Shown one piece after another: positions 25,291-36,475 of a stretch of 64,000 nucleotides of DNA; position 1 is the first letter of the stretch; every line of letters starts with the position of its first letter. The notes beneath the pieces were generated by a model that searched no databases, was not told the origin of the DNA, and saw nothing but the letters and a program-made list of their open reading frames with translations. The DNA is from Isoetes taiwanensis (taxonomy: Eukaryota > Streptophyta > Lycopodiopsida > Isoetales > Isoetaceae), in contig JAJEKV010000031.1 in the NCBI GenBank assembly GCA_021234155.1, positions 14,875,748 to 14,939,747 on the forward strand. Direction: 5' to 3'. The position numbers and the translations under genes are program-made.

Positions 25291-27986
25291 GCATTAGCCA
25301 ATTAGCCCCTCATTGTGTACTCCAATATTATTGGAAAACGTAGCTACACATCTTGGTGCAAGTCACATTGTTTAAGTCAAATTATATCAGTTATAGAACT
25401 ATATACAATGTTGTTACATTCTTTGTTCTTTTTGGCTTTGCATCTTGCGTTTTGAGCATACTACTTTCAAAACATCAAGCATGTGTCTTGTCAAGCCGAG
25501 CAAGAAATATCTTGCGTGTTTTGGCCAACATGTTGTATATCGTCGTCTAAATGTGACAATGTTGTAGAATGAAATTTGAGGATGGGTTTGTACAGTAATT
25601 AGATTCATCTTGAGCTGTGTAAGTGAATTTGTTGCTTCACCATTCATACTGCAAGGTAGATTAATCTAATATGCTATGTTGAATGGCCATGGAAAAGCTT
25701 ACCAACTCAAGGGAAATAAGGGTATTATGAACCTTACATGGTGCTGCCAGAACATGCAGAGCACAACCAAGAAAAAGTGTTGTTGGGTTTGCTCCATATC
25801 CAATCAAGTGTTGTTGGTTTATCAGCTTTCATCATATCACACTTTCAAATAATAGACTGTGGAAATAAAAAAAAAGGTCTGGCGAGTATTCAATTGTGCA
25901 AAAAGAACATATGCTTTATGCTTTAACTACACATAAAGATAAACAAGCTTGTCAGCAGTTAGACAATCTTTCTAAACCCATACATAACATTCCTAACTTA
26001 TTTGTAATAGACACATCTACTCTCACTAAAATGAATCTCTGAATGCTAAATAAAATGCAAATTAACACATAAATTCATTACAATACACGTAATAAAATGC
26101 AAATTAACACGTAAATTCATTACAATATTAGCTTGTTGAAACATTGCATGAGGTTCAACATATATCACAATCTTGTATCACAGGCTCACTATAAATACGA
26201 ATTCATGCCTCAAACACACTTTTTAACTATCAGCACAGGATTTCCATCTTCAGATCATGCATTGGACAAAGAAGTAGTGCAGGAACTTTTGGATGTAATT
26301 CAAGTGGCTGTAAGGGAGCTTGTCACTGCTATCTCAGCACTTTGTTGGTCATGATGAATTATTCCAACCATCCATTCTTCTCATTTCTGTAGCAACTATT
26401 TTGAATTTTACCATCTTCAAACACATTCTGATGCTCTATATCCATGGCAATGGACAACTATATTTTTGCATTTTTTTCTCATTATTAAGTACTTAGACAC
26501 GTTTAAGTATACTAACAAGTTTACTCTATCTCCCAAATATCACAACGTTTGCTTCGTTGGACCCTACACGAAGAAAAATATTTAATGTTTATGAAAATAA
26601 AGACTACAAGAAATTTATCGCAAACATTTCTCTTTCCAGTTGACTTACTATTGTTTGAATTGGTCGTTAGGCCTAACACAAATATGGATGTTCGAAATCT
26701 GTTTCAGTTTGAGCGATTGCAAAAGACGTCGTTGACATTAATTAGATACTTTTAAATTAATCGTTCCTTATATTAGCTAATGTTTTTATTGGGGGCACGA
26801 GTTTGGGAGCATGTTGTGCAAGACCGTAGGTTGCCTCATCCATACAAAGGTCAAAATATAATGCCATCAAAAAGTTGTATTTCAAATTTTAGCCATGTAT
26901 GGTATTCATGCATTTTATTAATCTCGAAGACCATCATATCCGTATGAAACATTTTGGCTCTTTTGATCTTGACCAAGAACTAGCTCAATCTGAAGCTTGA
27001 CTAATTAGCCTAAGTTCATTTTATCAGTTCATAAAGTATTTCTAACATCATTGCTTCAATTTTGGTTGAGAACCCCAATGCATAATTTTCTTGGTGCAGC
27101 ATGCAATGTTTCTATAGAATCTCAAGCCTTTTCTTAATCATCACGGTTTCAGGTCTGAAAAGAAGTTTCATGCTTCAACGCATAGTATTCTATAGGTGCT
27201 TAGCATAATCTACTATGCACCTGACACTTTATACCATCAAAAACATCAGGTACAAAAAATGATGATGCCGATTGTATTGCAAAGTTTTTTAAACACTAAC
27301 TCCGCAATAAATCTTAGTAGTGAGATGAAGGTATGAGCTGTTGGTGGGTTTCTGACAATCTTGGAGCAAGATCTATGATCTAGCAACATGAAAGCTGAGG
27401 ACAATAATACAAACTATTTAGTTATTAGAAACGTGTTCGAACTGTTACTGTATCCATTATGTATCAGAAGATGGTTTGCATGTGAGCTAGTCATGTAGAG
27501 CTGAAATAGGTTCATACCTCTGAGTTAACGATGGGTAGAAATGGTGTGCTTAGCGTTGACCTTCAGACATATGATGGTCTGCAAACATTTGAAGTGGACA
27601 AGCATCCTAGTTCGATGGGGATTGGGAAAGCAAAACATGGGTCTTTTCTCTCTGCCCTGTACTTCAACATTCTTATCATCTAATACAGATATCTGGAAAC
27701 AACCACTTAGGTAACCATTGTAACTTGCAGGTTTTCCCTCTTCTGAATGCAAAAGATAATCATCTTTGCAATAATTGGTCTTAGAGACTCAAGCGTGGAG
27801 TAGAACAAGGGTTCTTCTGCAGATGTTTAAATAGATCTTTTCTTTGAGCTCCAGCTCCAGATTTGGCGGATAAAACGATTAAAAAGAGAAACATATTTTA
27901 AGACTGGGTTGATTACATTTTGCAGCTCAAATATCCAGTTTTAGTGTCCAATTAGCTTAGCATGGGTTTTCATGTTTATTAGATGA
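25291..27986. other. Gene-poor AT-rich stretch
   Basis: No recognisable gene. A unit of about 43 bp (ATAAAATGCAAATTAACACR start) is repeated directly at about 26048-26130. Confidence 0.4.
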
Positions 27987-28485
27987 TGTTAGTCTTGTAC
28001 GTCCAGGTACAGGACTATTCCTGAAAACCACGGAACAAGGCAGGAATAAGGGACCAGGTCAAACATCGGGTAGTATACCCACGCCCCCGCCGAAGTCCAT
28101 GCAAAAGACCACGCCCGGGTCCAAGAAGAGACCCAGAATGGACAAATGACGACCCCTCGTGGAAGTACAGTCCAGAGTCAGCGAGATTCCAGGCACATAA
28201 AAAAGACGATGCCAGATTTCCTGAAAATCAGGCTCTGATCCAGGAGTTGGTAAGAAGACCTGATACACACCTTTTTTGGGCCCAAGGCCGTTGTACTATA
28301 TATATGAGTAGAGATAGAATTCATGTTTCTAGATGAGCATTAGCCCTTATCTCTTGTTTTTCCTCTCGATTTCTGGGAGCTCATGTATGCACATTGATAT
28401 CAAGAAGTCGGATTTCTCTTCATTGTTGTGTATTGATTCATTCATATCTTTTCTTTTTTGTTCTCTTGCAAAATCCTGCGTGACA
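27987..28485 (+). repeat. Possible LTR of an unrelated element
   Basis: Starts TGTTAGTCTTGTACG and ends CCTGCGTGACA, with a TATA-like TACTATATATATGAG (about 28295) followed by an R/U5-like pyrimidine-rich stretch. No matching second copy or target-site duplication was found, so this is tentative. Confidence 0.3.
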
Positions 28486-28544
28486 GTCAGTCAGGACTCT
28501 CCTGTTTGATTCAAGAAATAGTTCTACTGGGTGATTCCATGGGA

Positions 28545-29014
28545 TTGCGTCTCTGGAAGGCTACAAGCACGCCATAGCATGTTCCAGCCTATCTGCAAAG
28601 TGTGCACAGGAGGGGCGGATGGAGTGGACTACCCTAGCCATTGTTCTATGCCAGCCAATGCCATGTTATACCTCTGTCTGTTGTTATCTGAAGGCCATGA
28701 CTGTCAGTCGACCCCATGAGTCTGAGCCCCAGTTAGAGCCCTTATTTAGGGTGCTTTTCCTTTGTTATGTTGGTGTTTTGTTATATTCTTATAGATGATG
28801 ATGATGGGCCATCCTTCGTGGAGGTATATTATTTATTTGCATTGTTGCCAGGTGCTAACATTGTATGTACACTTCCGCCATATAGGATTCCCATAGAAGG
28901 CGTGGGACGAATGACACCTCCGTATCCTTCACTCGGACACTTGCCCATCACAAGTTGTCCGAATCAGACGGAGGGCCTTTTCTATGGTGGTATAGTCGCC
29001 ATGGAAGAGGGAAT
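28545..29014 (+). repeat. Partial LTR of the H3-carrying gypsy family
   Basis: Corresponds to the 3' half of the solo LTR at 22243: it shares TCTGCAAAGTGTGCACAGGA, the CCATGAGTCTGAGCC-type block and GGCGTGGGRCGAATGACMCC. It lacks both LTR termini and abuts the complete LTR at 29015, which appears to have landed in it. Confidence 0.75.
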
Positions 29015-30546
29015 TGTGACGTTCCAGTATAACATACGATACGAATACGTATATTATACTGCCACGCCACACTTACATGTCATCATGACAAGTACTGGCG
29101 AGACGTAAAGGGTTGCACCTAGGGGGCAACCTCGTAAGTTGTGCACATGTAATAAACATATACAACTAAACCCTCCTTGCCAAGTGGCAAAACCCCATTG
29201 GATCCCCTCTAACCTAACCCTAAAAGTTCCCATATAAGGGCTTTCCTTAAACCCTAAACCTTTCTTCTTTCGCAATTAGGGTTTCCCTGAGCCATTCTGG
29301 CCAAGCCAAGACCCTAGTTCGCATTGCCAGGCGCAGAAAAACTGCATTTGCACAACAGATCTTCCCGGAGCAGCCGCCTTCAGCCTGAACGAAGGCATGG
29401 ACGCATTCTGAGGAGCTGGAGCGAGTTCGGGATCAGGTAAATGGTTATTCTGTTGTGCAATGCCGACTTTTAGTCTGGCAATGAGCTGGTTTAGCATGTT
29501 AGTTCAGCCTTAGAGGCCTTATAGATCCTGAGATCACAAGCTCTAACAAAAGAACCTAACTATGGATGCTAAGTAGATAGATTGGTATTCTACATTTCAG
29601 TTCTTTGATGATGCTGGTGATTCCACTCTATGTTCTCCTATGTATTGGAAAGGGGGGGTAGAGACCCTGAAAGCCTCAGTAGTTAATGTATCTAGACAGC
29701 CTCATTAATTTTCAATATATGCGGCCCGTGCACAGGAGCCCGCCTGGTTGTGGGTGGCGGGGCTAGACCGGTGGATAAGGGGGACTTGTCCCATCACAGA
29801 TTGATCCCTCTGGTGTGTAAAGCCTACCAGGGATCTTAGTGGGCTAGGCTTAATGGTTTGCCACTGCGTGTGGGCAAGGCATGAGCTCGACACCTTTTGG
29901 ATGATGCGTCACCTTCAATGGGGTTCAAGTCGAATACGGGCAGTGGCTCTCTAGCCACCTGTGATGGGCATGCATGCCTCTGGAGGGGAGGTGACTCTCC
30001 TCCTGCCTCATCGGGACTGGGGAGATGCAACCCAGCAGTAGCCCTCTTAGCTATGCACCCGGCAGGCTACGGTTCGGTCCCAATAATTTTCAACCTACTC
30101 TGCAAAGTGTGCACGGGAGGGGCGGATGGAGTGGACTACCCAACAGCCATGTTATTATGCTAGCCCAATCCAATTGCCATGAATTCGGTCTGCATCGACT
30201 TCTGGAGACCCAAGCCGTCAGTCGATCCCCCATGAGTCTGAGCCCTGGGTAGGATTTCCTCTTTGTTGCTGTTATTTATGTTGATGATGTTACTCGTGTT
30301 ATGTTGTGATGTATTCACCCTTCGGGTGACTTTATTGATGTATTGATGTCATGTGCTCATGAATATTCGTACTTCCGCAGCTAGGTCGATCCCGAAGGAA
30401 GACGGGGCAAATGACCCATCCACTCTTCCTCACTGGCCCAGTTCTTGGGATTGGCGTCAGGTGGATGACCCCTGCCAGTTTGGCTGTCAGGGGGATGAAC
30501 TCTGCCTTCCGATGGGAGCATCATAGAGGAAGTAGGGGATGTCACA
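29015..30546 (+). repeat. 5' LTR of element B
   Basis: 1532 bp, starting TGTGACGTTCC and ending GGGGATGTCACA. A palindrome with 14-bp arms (CAGTATAA...TTATACTG) lies at 29025-29061, at the same place as in the solo LTR. The family block GCAAAGTGTGCACGGGAGG is at about 30103. Confidence 0.85.
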
Positions 30547-30547
30547 G

Positions 30548-30559
30548 TGGTATCAGAGC
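30548..30559 (+). promoter_or_regulatory. Primer binding site of element B (tRNA-iMet)
   Basis: TGGTATCAGAGC one base after the LTR, the same tRNA primer as elements A and C. Confidence 0.88.
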
Positions 30560-31263
30560 ATGATCTTGGCAGACCAAGATCGAGCACTGACCATTCCCTA
30601 TTAGGACTAACAGTAGACTTCCAGTCTTGGGAATAGCGACCCAAGTATGAACCTCGAAAAGTGGGAAAAAAAAATTTCAATCCCTAGAGCAGCAAGTATA
30701 AAAATGCTAAGTAGGACGAATTATGTAAAAACCCTGAAACTTTGAGCCAAAAAGGGGTGACCCCTCACAGAGTGCGCCCAGAGCCATTCCGAAAATTTTG
30801 GAAGTGCTTCTCGCACACTGTGTGAGTGGTGGACCCATGTTGACCTAGATAGATGCAAAATTAGTGTAATCTGATAGTGCAGGGCAGCTTAATCCTTGAA
30901 TTTGAGCTAGAATTGTATGTTATAACACTAAGAAACTCTTTATAAATTGAAAGTTTGAGCCAAAAAGGGGTGACCCCTCACAGAGTGAGCCCAGGGCCAT
31001 TCCAAAAATTTTGGAAGTGCTTCTCGCGCACTGTGTGAGTGGTGAACACTTTTTGCCTAAACAAACCTAATGTATTCATCCTACCAACACTAATACCTTA
31101 CAGGATTGTACAACATGAAATTGCAGGTCCAAACCCTAAAATCCCCAGACCTATAAATAGACCATTAGGGTTCCCCATTTTCACTTTCCTTCTCCAGTTA
31201 GCTGCTCTTTGTCCAACAAGGCGATTTTTAAGCGTCCGGAAGGCGATTACCCTATTTTAAAAC
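30560..31263 (+). repeat. Leader of element B with an 85-bp direct repeat
   Basis: A unit of about 85 bp starting GCCAAAAAGGGGTGACCCCT occurs at about 30749 and again at about 30960, 211 bp apart. The unit contains the hairpin-forming AGGGGTGACCCCT and CACACTGTGTGAG. A third, partial copy (CCCCTCACAGAGTGCACCC) is at about 35630, beyond the H3 ORF. Position between PBS and first ORF would suit RNA packaging or dimerisation signals; that is inference. Confidence 0.6.
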
Positions 31264-32089
31264 ATGGTCCAGACCAAGGTAAATTTTAAGGGTCCTAAAT
31301 GTTTTTCTATTCAAATGAAGGTTGGCTAAACCTATTGAAAATAAAGTTCATAGATTTTCATCAGGCGAAATTTGATAAAATAAAACCCTTTAGTTATCTT
31401 CCCACTTGACTAAAATGTAAAATTTATATGATATGAAATTCTTGTATTGGCAAATTTTTCTTTGTTAGTGGCTAAAGTTCAATTATTCAACTTCAAATTC
31501 TGAGCACTCAATAGCACATGAATATGTAGCATTATAACAGGGGGTTCCTTTTGTATTTTTGTACGCTTTTGCATATGGTTTTGCTATGATTTCATCGCGT
31601 ATGCAATTGGATGTACTAATGCGTACATCTAGAGTGCGCATACGAGTGCACTAATTTTAGACTAGTTTTATTGATCTTTTCCAATGGTTTAAGACCCTTT
31701 TTATTCTTAAGCTTCAAAATCATGGCATGCAAGACCTCGAGAGTTCTACTTTGATCTGGAAGTTATGGCTATGGAAGTTATGGCTATGGCTTCTATGGTA
31801 GTTTCGCAATGGCAGGGTCCTCTGGCATACCAATATTCACTTGGGTTTTTGTAGAAATCGCCCTGTCTTGAGCTCCGGATCAGCTCCATTTTGCTGCCGG
31901 AGATCGGATTTAGCTTTGCTTCGCAGTTTTTCAGCCTTGAGGACGAAACTTTTATTGGATTTTAGTGTTCCTGCATACAGGTTTTTGTAGAAAGATTCCG
32001 TGGATTGAAGGCGGGCTTTTCCGATCCTGACGCTCTCTTTCCACAACCACTTGAAACCCATTTGACAATGTCCTATCACCGCCAGCAAA

Positions 32090-32488
32090 GTGAATAGGCT
32101 TTGTGAACAGGAGCATGCAGAAGGGGCCGTTCCGATTTTAGCACAAAGAGGTATTCCATTATCAAGAAATAAGGCATACTATCTGTTAAGAGGTTGCTTA
32201 GAGAAGGAGGACCTCGCCCATGGCAGACAGCTACAATCCCTTATGTTGCGGAATGACCTCAGTTCTTTTTCTGTTTTGGATGACCTCTTTATTCGCTTGT
32301 TTTCTTCTTGTGGAGACCTAGTGGAAACAAACAGAATGTTCCATCTTGCTGGGATATTCATGGATTCCAGGCGGTTTTCTGCTGTTGCAGCATATGATGG
32401 AATTTTTGTGACCCTATGGTCGCATATTGCAAAACCCGGCTACTGTAGCCAGAAGCTACATGCATACTGGCATCATGCTGATTCATAG
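32090..32488 (+). pseudogene. PPR protein gene fragment
   Basis: PPR proteins bind organellar RNA. The fragment shows the N-terminal style of a PLS-class protein: a repeat with GIPLSRNKAYYLLRGCLEKE, then DLAHGRQLQSLMLRNDLSS and LDDLFIRLFSSCGDLVETNR, corresponding to the usual LLQAC..GRQVHAHMIR..LVNMYAKCG pattern. It is open only to 32488 and has no ATG at its start (GTG). About two and a half repeats remain. It was probably captured by the surrounding insertion. Confidence 0.65.
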
Positions 32489-33199
32489 CTAGAAGCTCTT
32501 TTGTTTCCAAAGGCAGCTCAAATTTCGCAGGCTTCTTCGGGCAATAGAACTGACAGCATATGTTCTATGCCCCAGGGAACTGCACAGAAACATTCATAGA
32601 TGAGGTACGCAAATTTCTAGAATGTTATGTATTTCAAATTGATTATATTTTAAACCAAACAATTGTTGTATCCGTTTGCAGTTTCAAATGCACACGGAGC
32701 ACCTATTCTCTTCATCCATTCATCCAGGCAGCCCTAGAGCGTAATTGAGGGATGCTGTAAAATAAAAAGGTTTCATGCATAAACATTTTCATGAATAGAT
32801 GTTAAATGCTCTAGGTATTTTGTGCATAGAGATTTTCATGAACAATATGCTAAAATTTGTACCGTGATATATATTGGCTTTGGCATCCTGTGCTAGATAT
32901 TGAAAACTAATTATGACTTTGGCTTCTTGTGTGCATTAGAATCCTGTACATATTTTATGAATGTGGTCATATAAATTATGCTTAAGCTACCAACGAAACA
33001 TTAAAACTTCTCACCATGTGTTCTTATGCCATTCCTTAGTCAACTTACAACTAAATCAAAGTTTTGTTTCAACTACGTTTTGCCAAACAAAAATTTAAGT
33101 CCTCCTCAGGTTCAATTGCAATACTGAAGCTTCTTAGTAAGTATCTATCTATTTATTTAGGCCCTTAAACTTTACTTATGTTTGTTTTCATGAGGGCTC

Positions 33200-33845
33200 A
33201 AAGGGTGCCAATTTTTTTTTTAATATAATAACCATATGTAATTAACATTAACATTGATTAATATAAACTATTACATCAAACTATTTTAAATTAAAATCCC
33301 CCTCAAATCCCCTTTGGTTTGCGTGCATATTCACACGGGGTGACGTAGGGCCCGAAGGGCCCAATTTTTTTTTTAATATAACAATCAATACACAACTACC
33401 ATTAACATTATTAACATAGACCATTGCATTTAACACATTTAAATTAAAATCCCCCTTAAACCCCCTTTGGTTTGGGTGCATATTCACACGGGGGTTACTC
33501 CGGGCAACGAGAGCTATCGGATGGGCATATTTGCCCTTTATTCCAAGATCTGGACCGTACATAGCGATCCTCGTTTGTGGGGTATGCATGTACAAGTTTT
33601 TGTGTACTGTATATTAACGTTTGCAAAATACTATAAGGTTTGAGAGAATGTACTTAATGGTATTAATTTTGTACATGTATTGTAAATATATTTTTGGGGC
33701 TCTCGCTGCCCTACATAACCCCCCGTGTGAATATGCACCCAAACCAAAGGGGGTTTAAGGGGGATTTTAATTTAAATGTGTTAAATGCAATGGTCTATGT
33801 TAATAATGTTAATGGTAGTTGTGTATTGATTGTTATATTAAAAAA
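33200..33845. repeat. Foldback repeat with about 125-bp arms
   Basis: The left arm at 33375-33497 (ATAACAATCAATACACAACT start) is the inverted complement of 33717-33838, almost base for base. The unit centre (33498-33716) is AT-rich without an ORF. A diverged direct copy of the left arm lies at 33214-33340. Both left copies share AATCCCCCTYAAAYCCCC and TGCATATTCACACGGGG. This is MITE-like, but a target-site duplication was not resolved. Confidence 0.7.
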
Positions 33846-33849
33846 CAAT

Positions 33850-34340
33850 AACAAAGATTCAAAGTAGAATTCATAAGGACCAAACAATACCATTTGAGGA
33901 ACACACATATTTATGTTGGGGTTGAATGCATCGAAATGGCTAACTTGGTGCATAGAGCCCTTTAAAGTCAACAATTGCAAGAATAAAACACTATTACTTA
34001 GAGCTTAAAATGCTCACTATATAACAATAACTTATAGATTCAAATTCAATATCCATCAAAGCATGATTGATAGCTAATGGCGATTCCTAAATTAAAAAGG
34101 TCTCTGAATAGATTCAACATGGCTATTTAAATTGATCAGGGTGCGACTAATCAGCTTCAAAGAAGGCGATTTAGCATGCCATGATGCAGCTAATCGTGGC
34201 TAAACTCTACGTGTCCAAAATTTTCTCCCTTTTGGAACGGCTAAGTTATTTTTTCCTAAAAAAATAATCTTTATTAGCTTTAGCCACAAAATTTGACTAA
34301 AGGTCTAAAAAATAGCCATTTGGCGAATTTTAGCCTCTCT
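33850..34340. other. Right part of the insertion, no gene seen
   Basis: AT-rich, no recognisable coding sequence. Confidence 0.3.
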
Positions 34341-35655
34341 TTAATACCCTGGTCCAGACCAAACAAACCGCAAGAATCGTAGTATCCGACGATTTCGTCA
34401 GCGCCCAAGTCCTCGCTGCTCAACAAAAGGCAAGAGAGGCTCAGGAGCGAGCTAGACGAGAACAAGATCCTGACACGAACCCTGATGTCCTGGAGGAGGA
34501 TCAGGAGCACCAGGAGGAGGAAGGACACGCACAAGATACGGAAGAGCAGGAAAACCCTGAGAGTCAGGGTGATGGAGGACAGAACGAGGAGGACGAGGAG
34601 AAAATATGACAGAGGAGATGGTGCGTAGAATTAAGAAGATGGAGAAGATGGGGAAGAAGAAGAGGGCGGCAAAGAGGAAGAGGATCGAAGAGAAGCTGGA
34701 GCAGAAGAGGCTGAAGGAGGAGCGCCAGAAGCAGAGGGAGAAAAAAGTGAAGGACCCGGAGGTGCCAAAGAAACCCCAGCGAAAGACGAAATCAACACCG
34801 GCTAAAGGGGTCACCATAATGGAGCGGGAGCCCGACAGGTCGCCATCTTCATCCTCGGACACTGAGTCATACGAGGATGAGACAAGGATCCCCCGCCCAA
34901 CTGAAGGCTCGGGACGTTCAAATGTTGACGTCGAGGAGGAGGAATTGGCAGCAGCAGCACCCCCTTACCCCAAGAAGGGCAGGCCAGCACGAGAGTCCTA
35001 TGTACTCAAGCACGAGCAAGAGTACAGAAAGAAGCTGAAGGAGTACAACCAATACATGAAAATGTATGAGGAGTACTCGAAGTACTACGAGCAGCACACG
35101 GTAACATATGTGGAGGGAGGTAGGCCATCAAAGAAGAGCACACTGAAGCCACCCCCGGAGAGACCAACACCCCGGAAGAAGCCAATGAAAGGCGGATTCA
35201 TACTTCGCGAGAGCTGCTCGGGAGATCCGCCAGTTTCAGAGGAGCTACGGGCTGTTAATTCCACGAACTGCCTTCGCGAAACTGACCCGCGAGATTTTGC
35301 AACAGTTCGACAACACGAAGAGAGTAACAGACGACATGTTACTCGCATTGCAGGAGGCAGTGGAGCAGAGACTAGTCCAACATTTTGAAGATTCTCTAGC
35401 ATGTGCCCTCCATGCCAAGAGAGTAACTTGTATGCCTAGGGACATGAAACTAGCTAGGTTTATTAAGAAAGAAGACTATTAGTTTATTGTAAATACAGAA
35501 CTTTTTGTGAATATGAAATTATGTTTTGATCATGTTAAGGTGTAAAATTGTAAGTAATTAGGTTGTATTAATGATATCTGCAATTAGAATTACTCAATTT
35601 GGACCAAAAGTCAGTATTTTTGACCCCACCCCTCACAGAGTGCACCCGGGGCCAA

Positions 35656-35935
35656 TCCGACCCTTAGATTGCAAAGTATTCCATGTCTCTTTGTTGAAAC
35701 CCTATATGGCAAATCCATTTCCAAATCGAGTACCTCCAGTGTCAGTTGAGATTGATGATCATGAGGAATTTGAAGTACGAGAAATTTTAGACTCCAAGTT
35801 TCTATGACCTCATCTTTATTATTTGGTGATTGAGAAGGATATTGCCCAAGTGACCAAAATTGGGAAGCTATTAGGAATTTGATTAATGCTCCTGATAGAA
35901 TTGACGAGTTCCATCGACGTTAACCGGACAAGCCA
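35656..35935 (+). pseudogene. Chromovirus integrase C-terminus with decayed chromodomain
   Basis: Reads KVFHVSLLKPYMANP (the conserved end of chromovirus integrase), then EEFEVREILDSKFL and a stop at 35807. In shifted frames it continues LYYLV and APDRIDEFHR, which are the remaining chromodomain-linked residues. It is followed by a polypurine tract and an LTR of a different family (35994), so it seems to be the 3' end of another gypsy element. Confidence 0.7.
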
Positions 35936-35993
35936 AGTCTCAATACACTAGCTCCAGCTTTGAAGACTCAACACCGTCGTAGGAGGGGGATGA

Positions 35994-36455
35994 TGTGATA
36001 ACCATATAGGTATTATACTCTATATAGAAATATGGTCGTCACTCGGATAACAAAAGGTAGTTGCACAAGACTAAGCTCCGTCTTGCAACTTTCTAGTTGC
36101 GAATCACACACCTTTATCAACTGAACTATCAATACTTGTTATTAAAGACATTACCGTGCATCTTTCTTATATCTATATCGGTTTCCAAGAGGAGCTGGAA
36201 CATTTCAGAACTTAGATGTATATATCCCACATGCATTCTGTGGAAAAGAGGCCCCTTTTCCAATATATAAAGGGCCTTCCACACTAGTATGGATATTCCA
36301 GTTCAACGCCGGTCTTGAACCTTCTAGGCATTGGTCTCGTGCTCTTGCATGTCTTTGAACCATTGTACTCTTGATTTCTGATTATATATCAGATTTCCAC
36401 GTATCTCTTGCATATTTTCCACGTATTTTCCTTGTTCTTGCATAGGTTCATGACA
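35994..36455 (+). repeat. LTR of a second chromovirus family
   Basis: The polypurine tract AGGAGGGGGATGA lies directly upstream. Starts TGTGATAACC and ends GGTTCATGACA. Includes a TATA-like AATATATAAAGGGCC (about 36260). No 5' partner in the window. Confidence 0.55.
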
Positions 36456-36475
36456 ATTCTCAACTTAACGGCTTC

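Larger units (their letters stand above)
31278..34349. mobile_element. 3.07-kb insertion splitting the element B ORF
   Basis: A perfect 13-bp direct repeat TGGTCCAGACCAA flanks the segment (31265-31277 and 34350-34362), in the same codon phase of the H3 tail on both sides. The insert starts GGTAAATTTTAAGG and ends CTCTTTAATACCC; only GGTA/TACC is inverted. It holds a PPR gene fragment (32090-32488) and a foldback (33200-33845). The class is unclear: there is no poly(A), no RT, and 13 bp is long for most DNA transposons. Confidence 0.6.
31264..35482 (+). pseudogene. Histone H3-fold fusion ORF of element B, interrupted
   Basis: A histone H3-like protein, not a known retrotransposon product. 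The ATG at 31264 starts MVQTK; a 3.07-kb insertion follows. The reading resumes at 34349 as (L)VQTKQTARIVVSDD, so positions 3-8 of the H3 tail (TKQTAR) are exact and Lys9 is Ile. Next come an acidic stretch, a frameshift at about 34600, a Lys/Arg/Glu coiled coil (34606-34760), a Ser/Asp-rich part, APPYPKKGRP, a Tyr/Glu/Lys-rich helix, and RPTPRKKPMKGG. After a second frameshift near 35190 the H3 fold runs 35207-35482: AREIRQFQRS (alpha-N), LLIPRTAFAKLTREI (alpha-1), LLALQEAVEQRLVQHFED (alpha-2), CALHAKRVTCMPRDMKLAR (loop 2/alpha-3), stop. Loop 1 has canonical H3 length, unlike most CENH3. About half the fold residues equal canonical H3. The H3-H3' interface residues Cys110, His113, Arg116 and Asp123 are kept. 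Confidence 0.85.
29015..35655 (+). mobile_element. Ty3/gypsy-family element B with H3-fold ORF
   Basis: Plus-strand element: 5' LTR (29015-30546), PBS (30548-30559), leader (30560-31263), an ORF starting MVQTK (31264), an unrelated insertion (31278-34349), then the rest of the ORF ending in a histone H3 fold (34349-35482). No gag, protease or RT and no 3' LTR of this family follow. The right boundary is set only roughly, where a chromovirus fragment with a different LTR begins. LTR and PBS match elements A and C. Confidence 0.8.

Noticed and set aside
35207-35482. Element B fold as a host CENH3 gene
   Set aside because: Loop 1 is of canonical H3 length, the ORF sits behind an LTR and PBS, and its middle region is shared with element A, so a transposon gene fits better.
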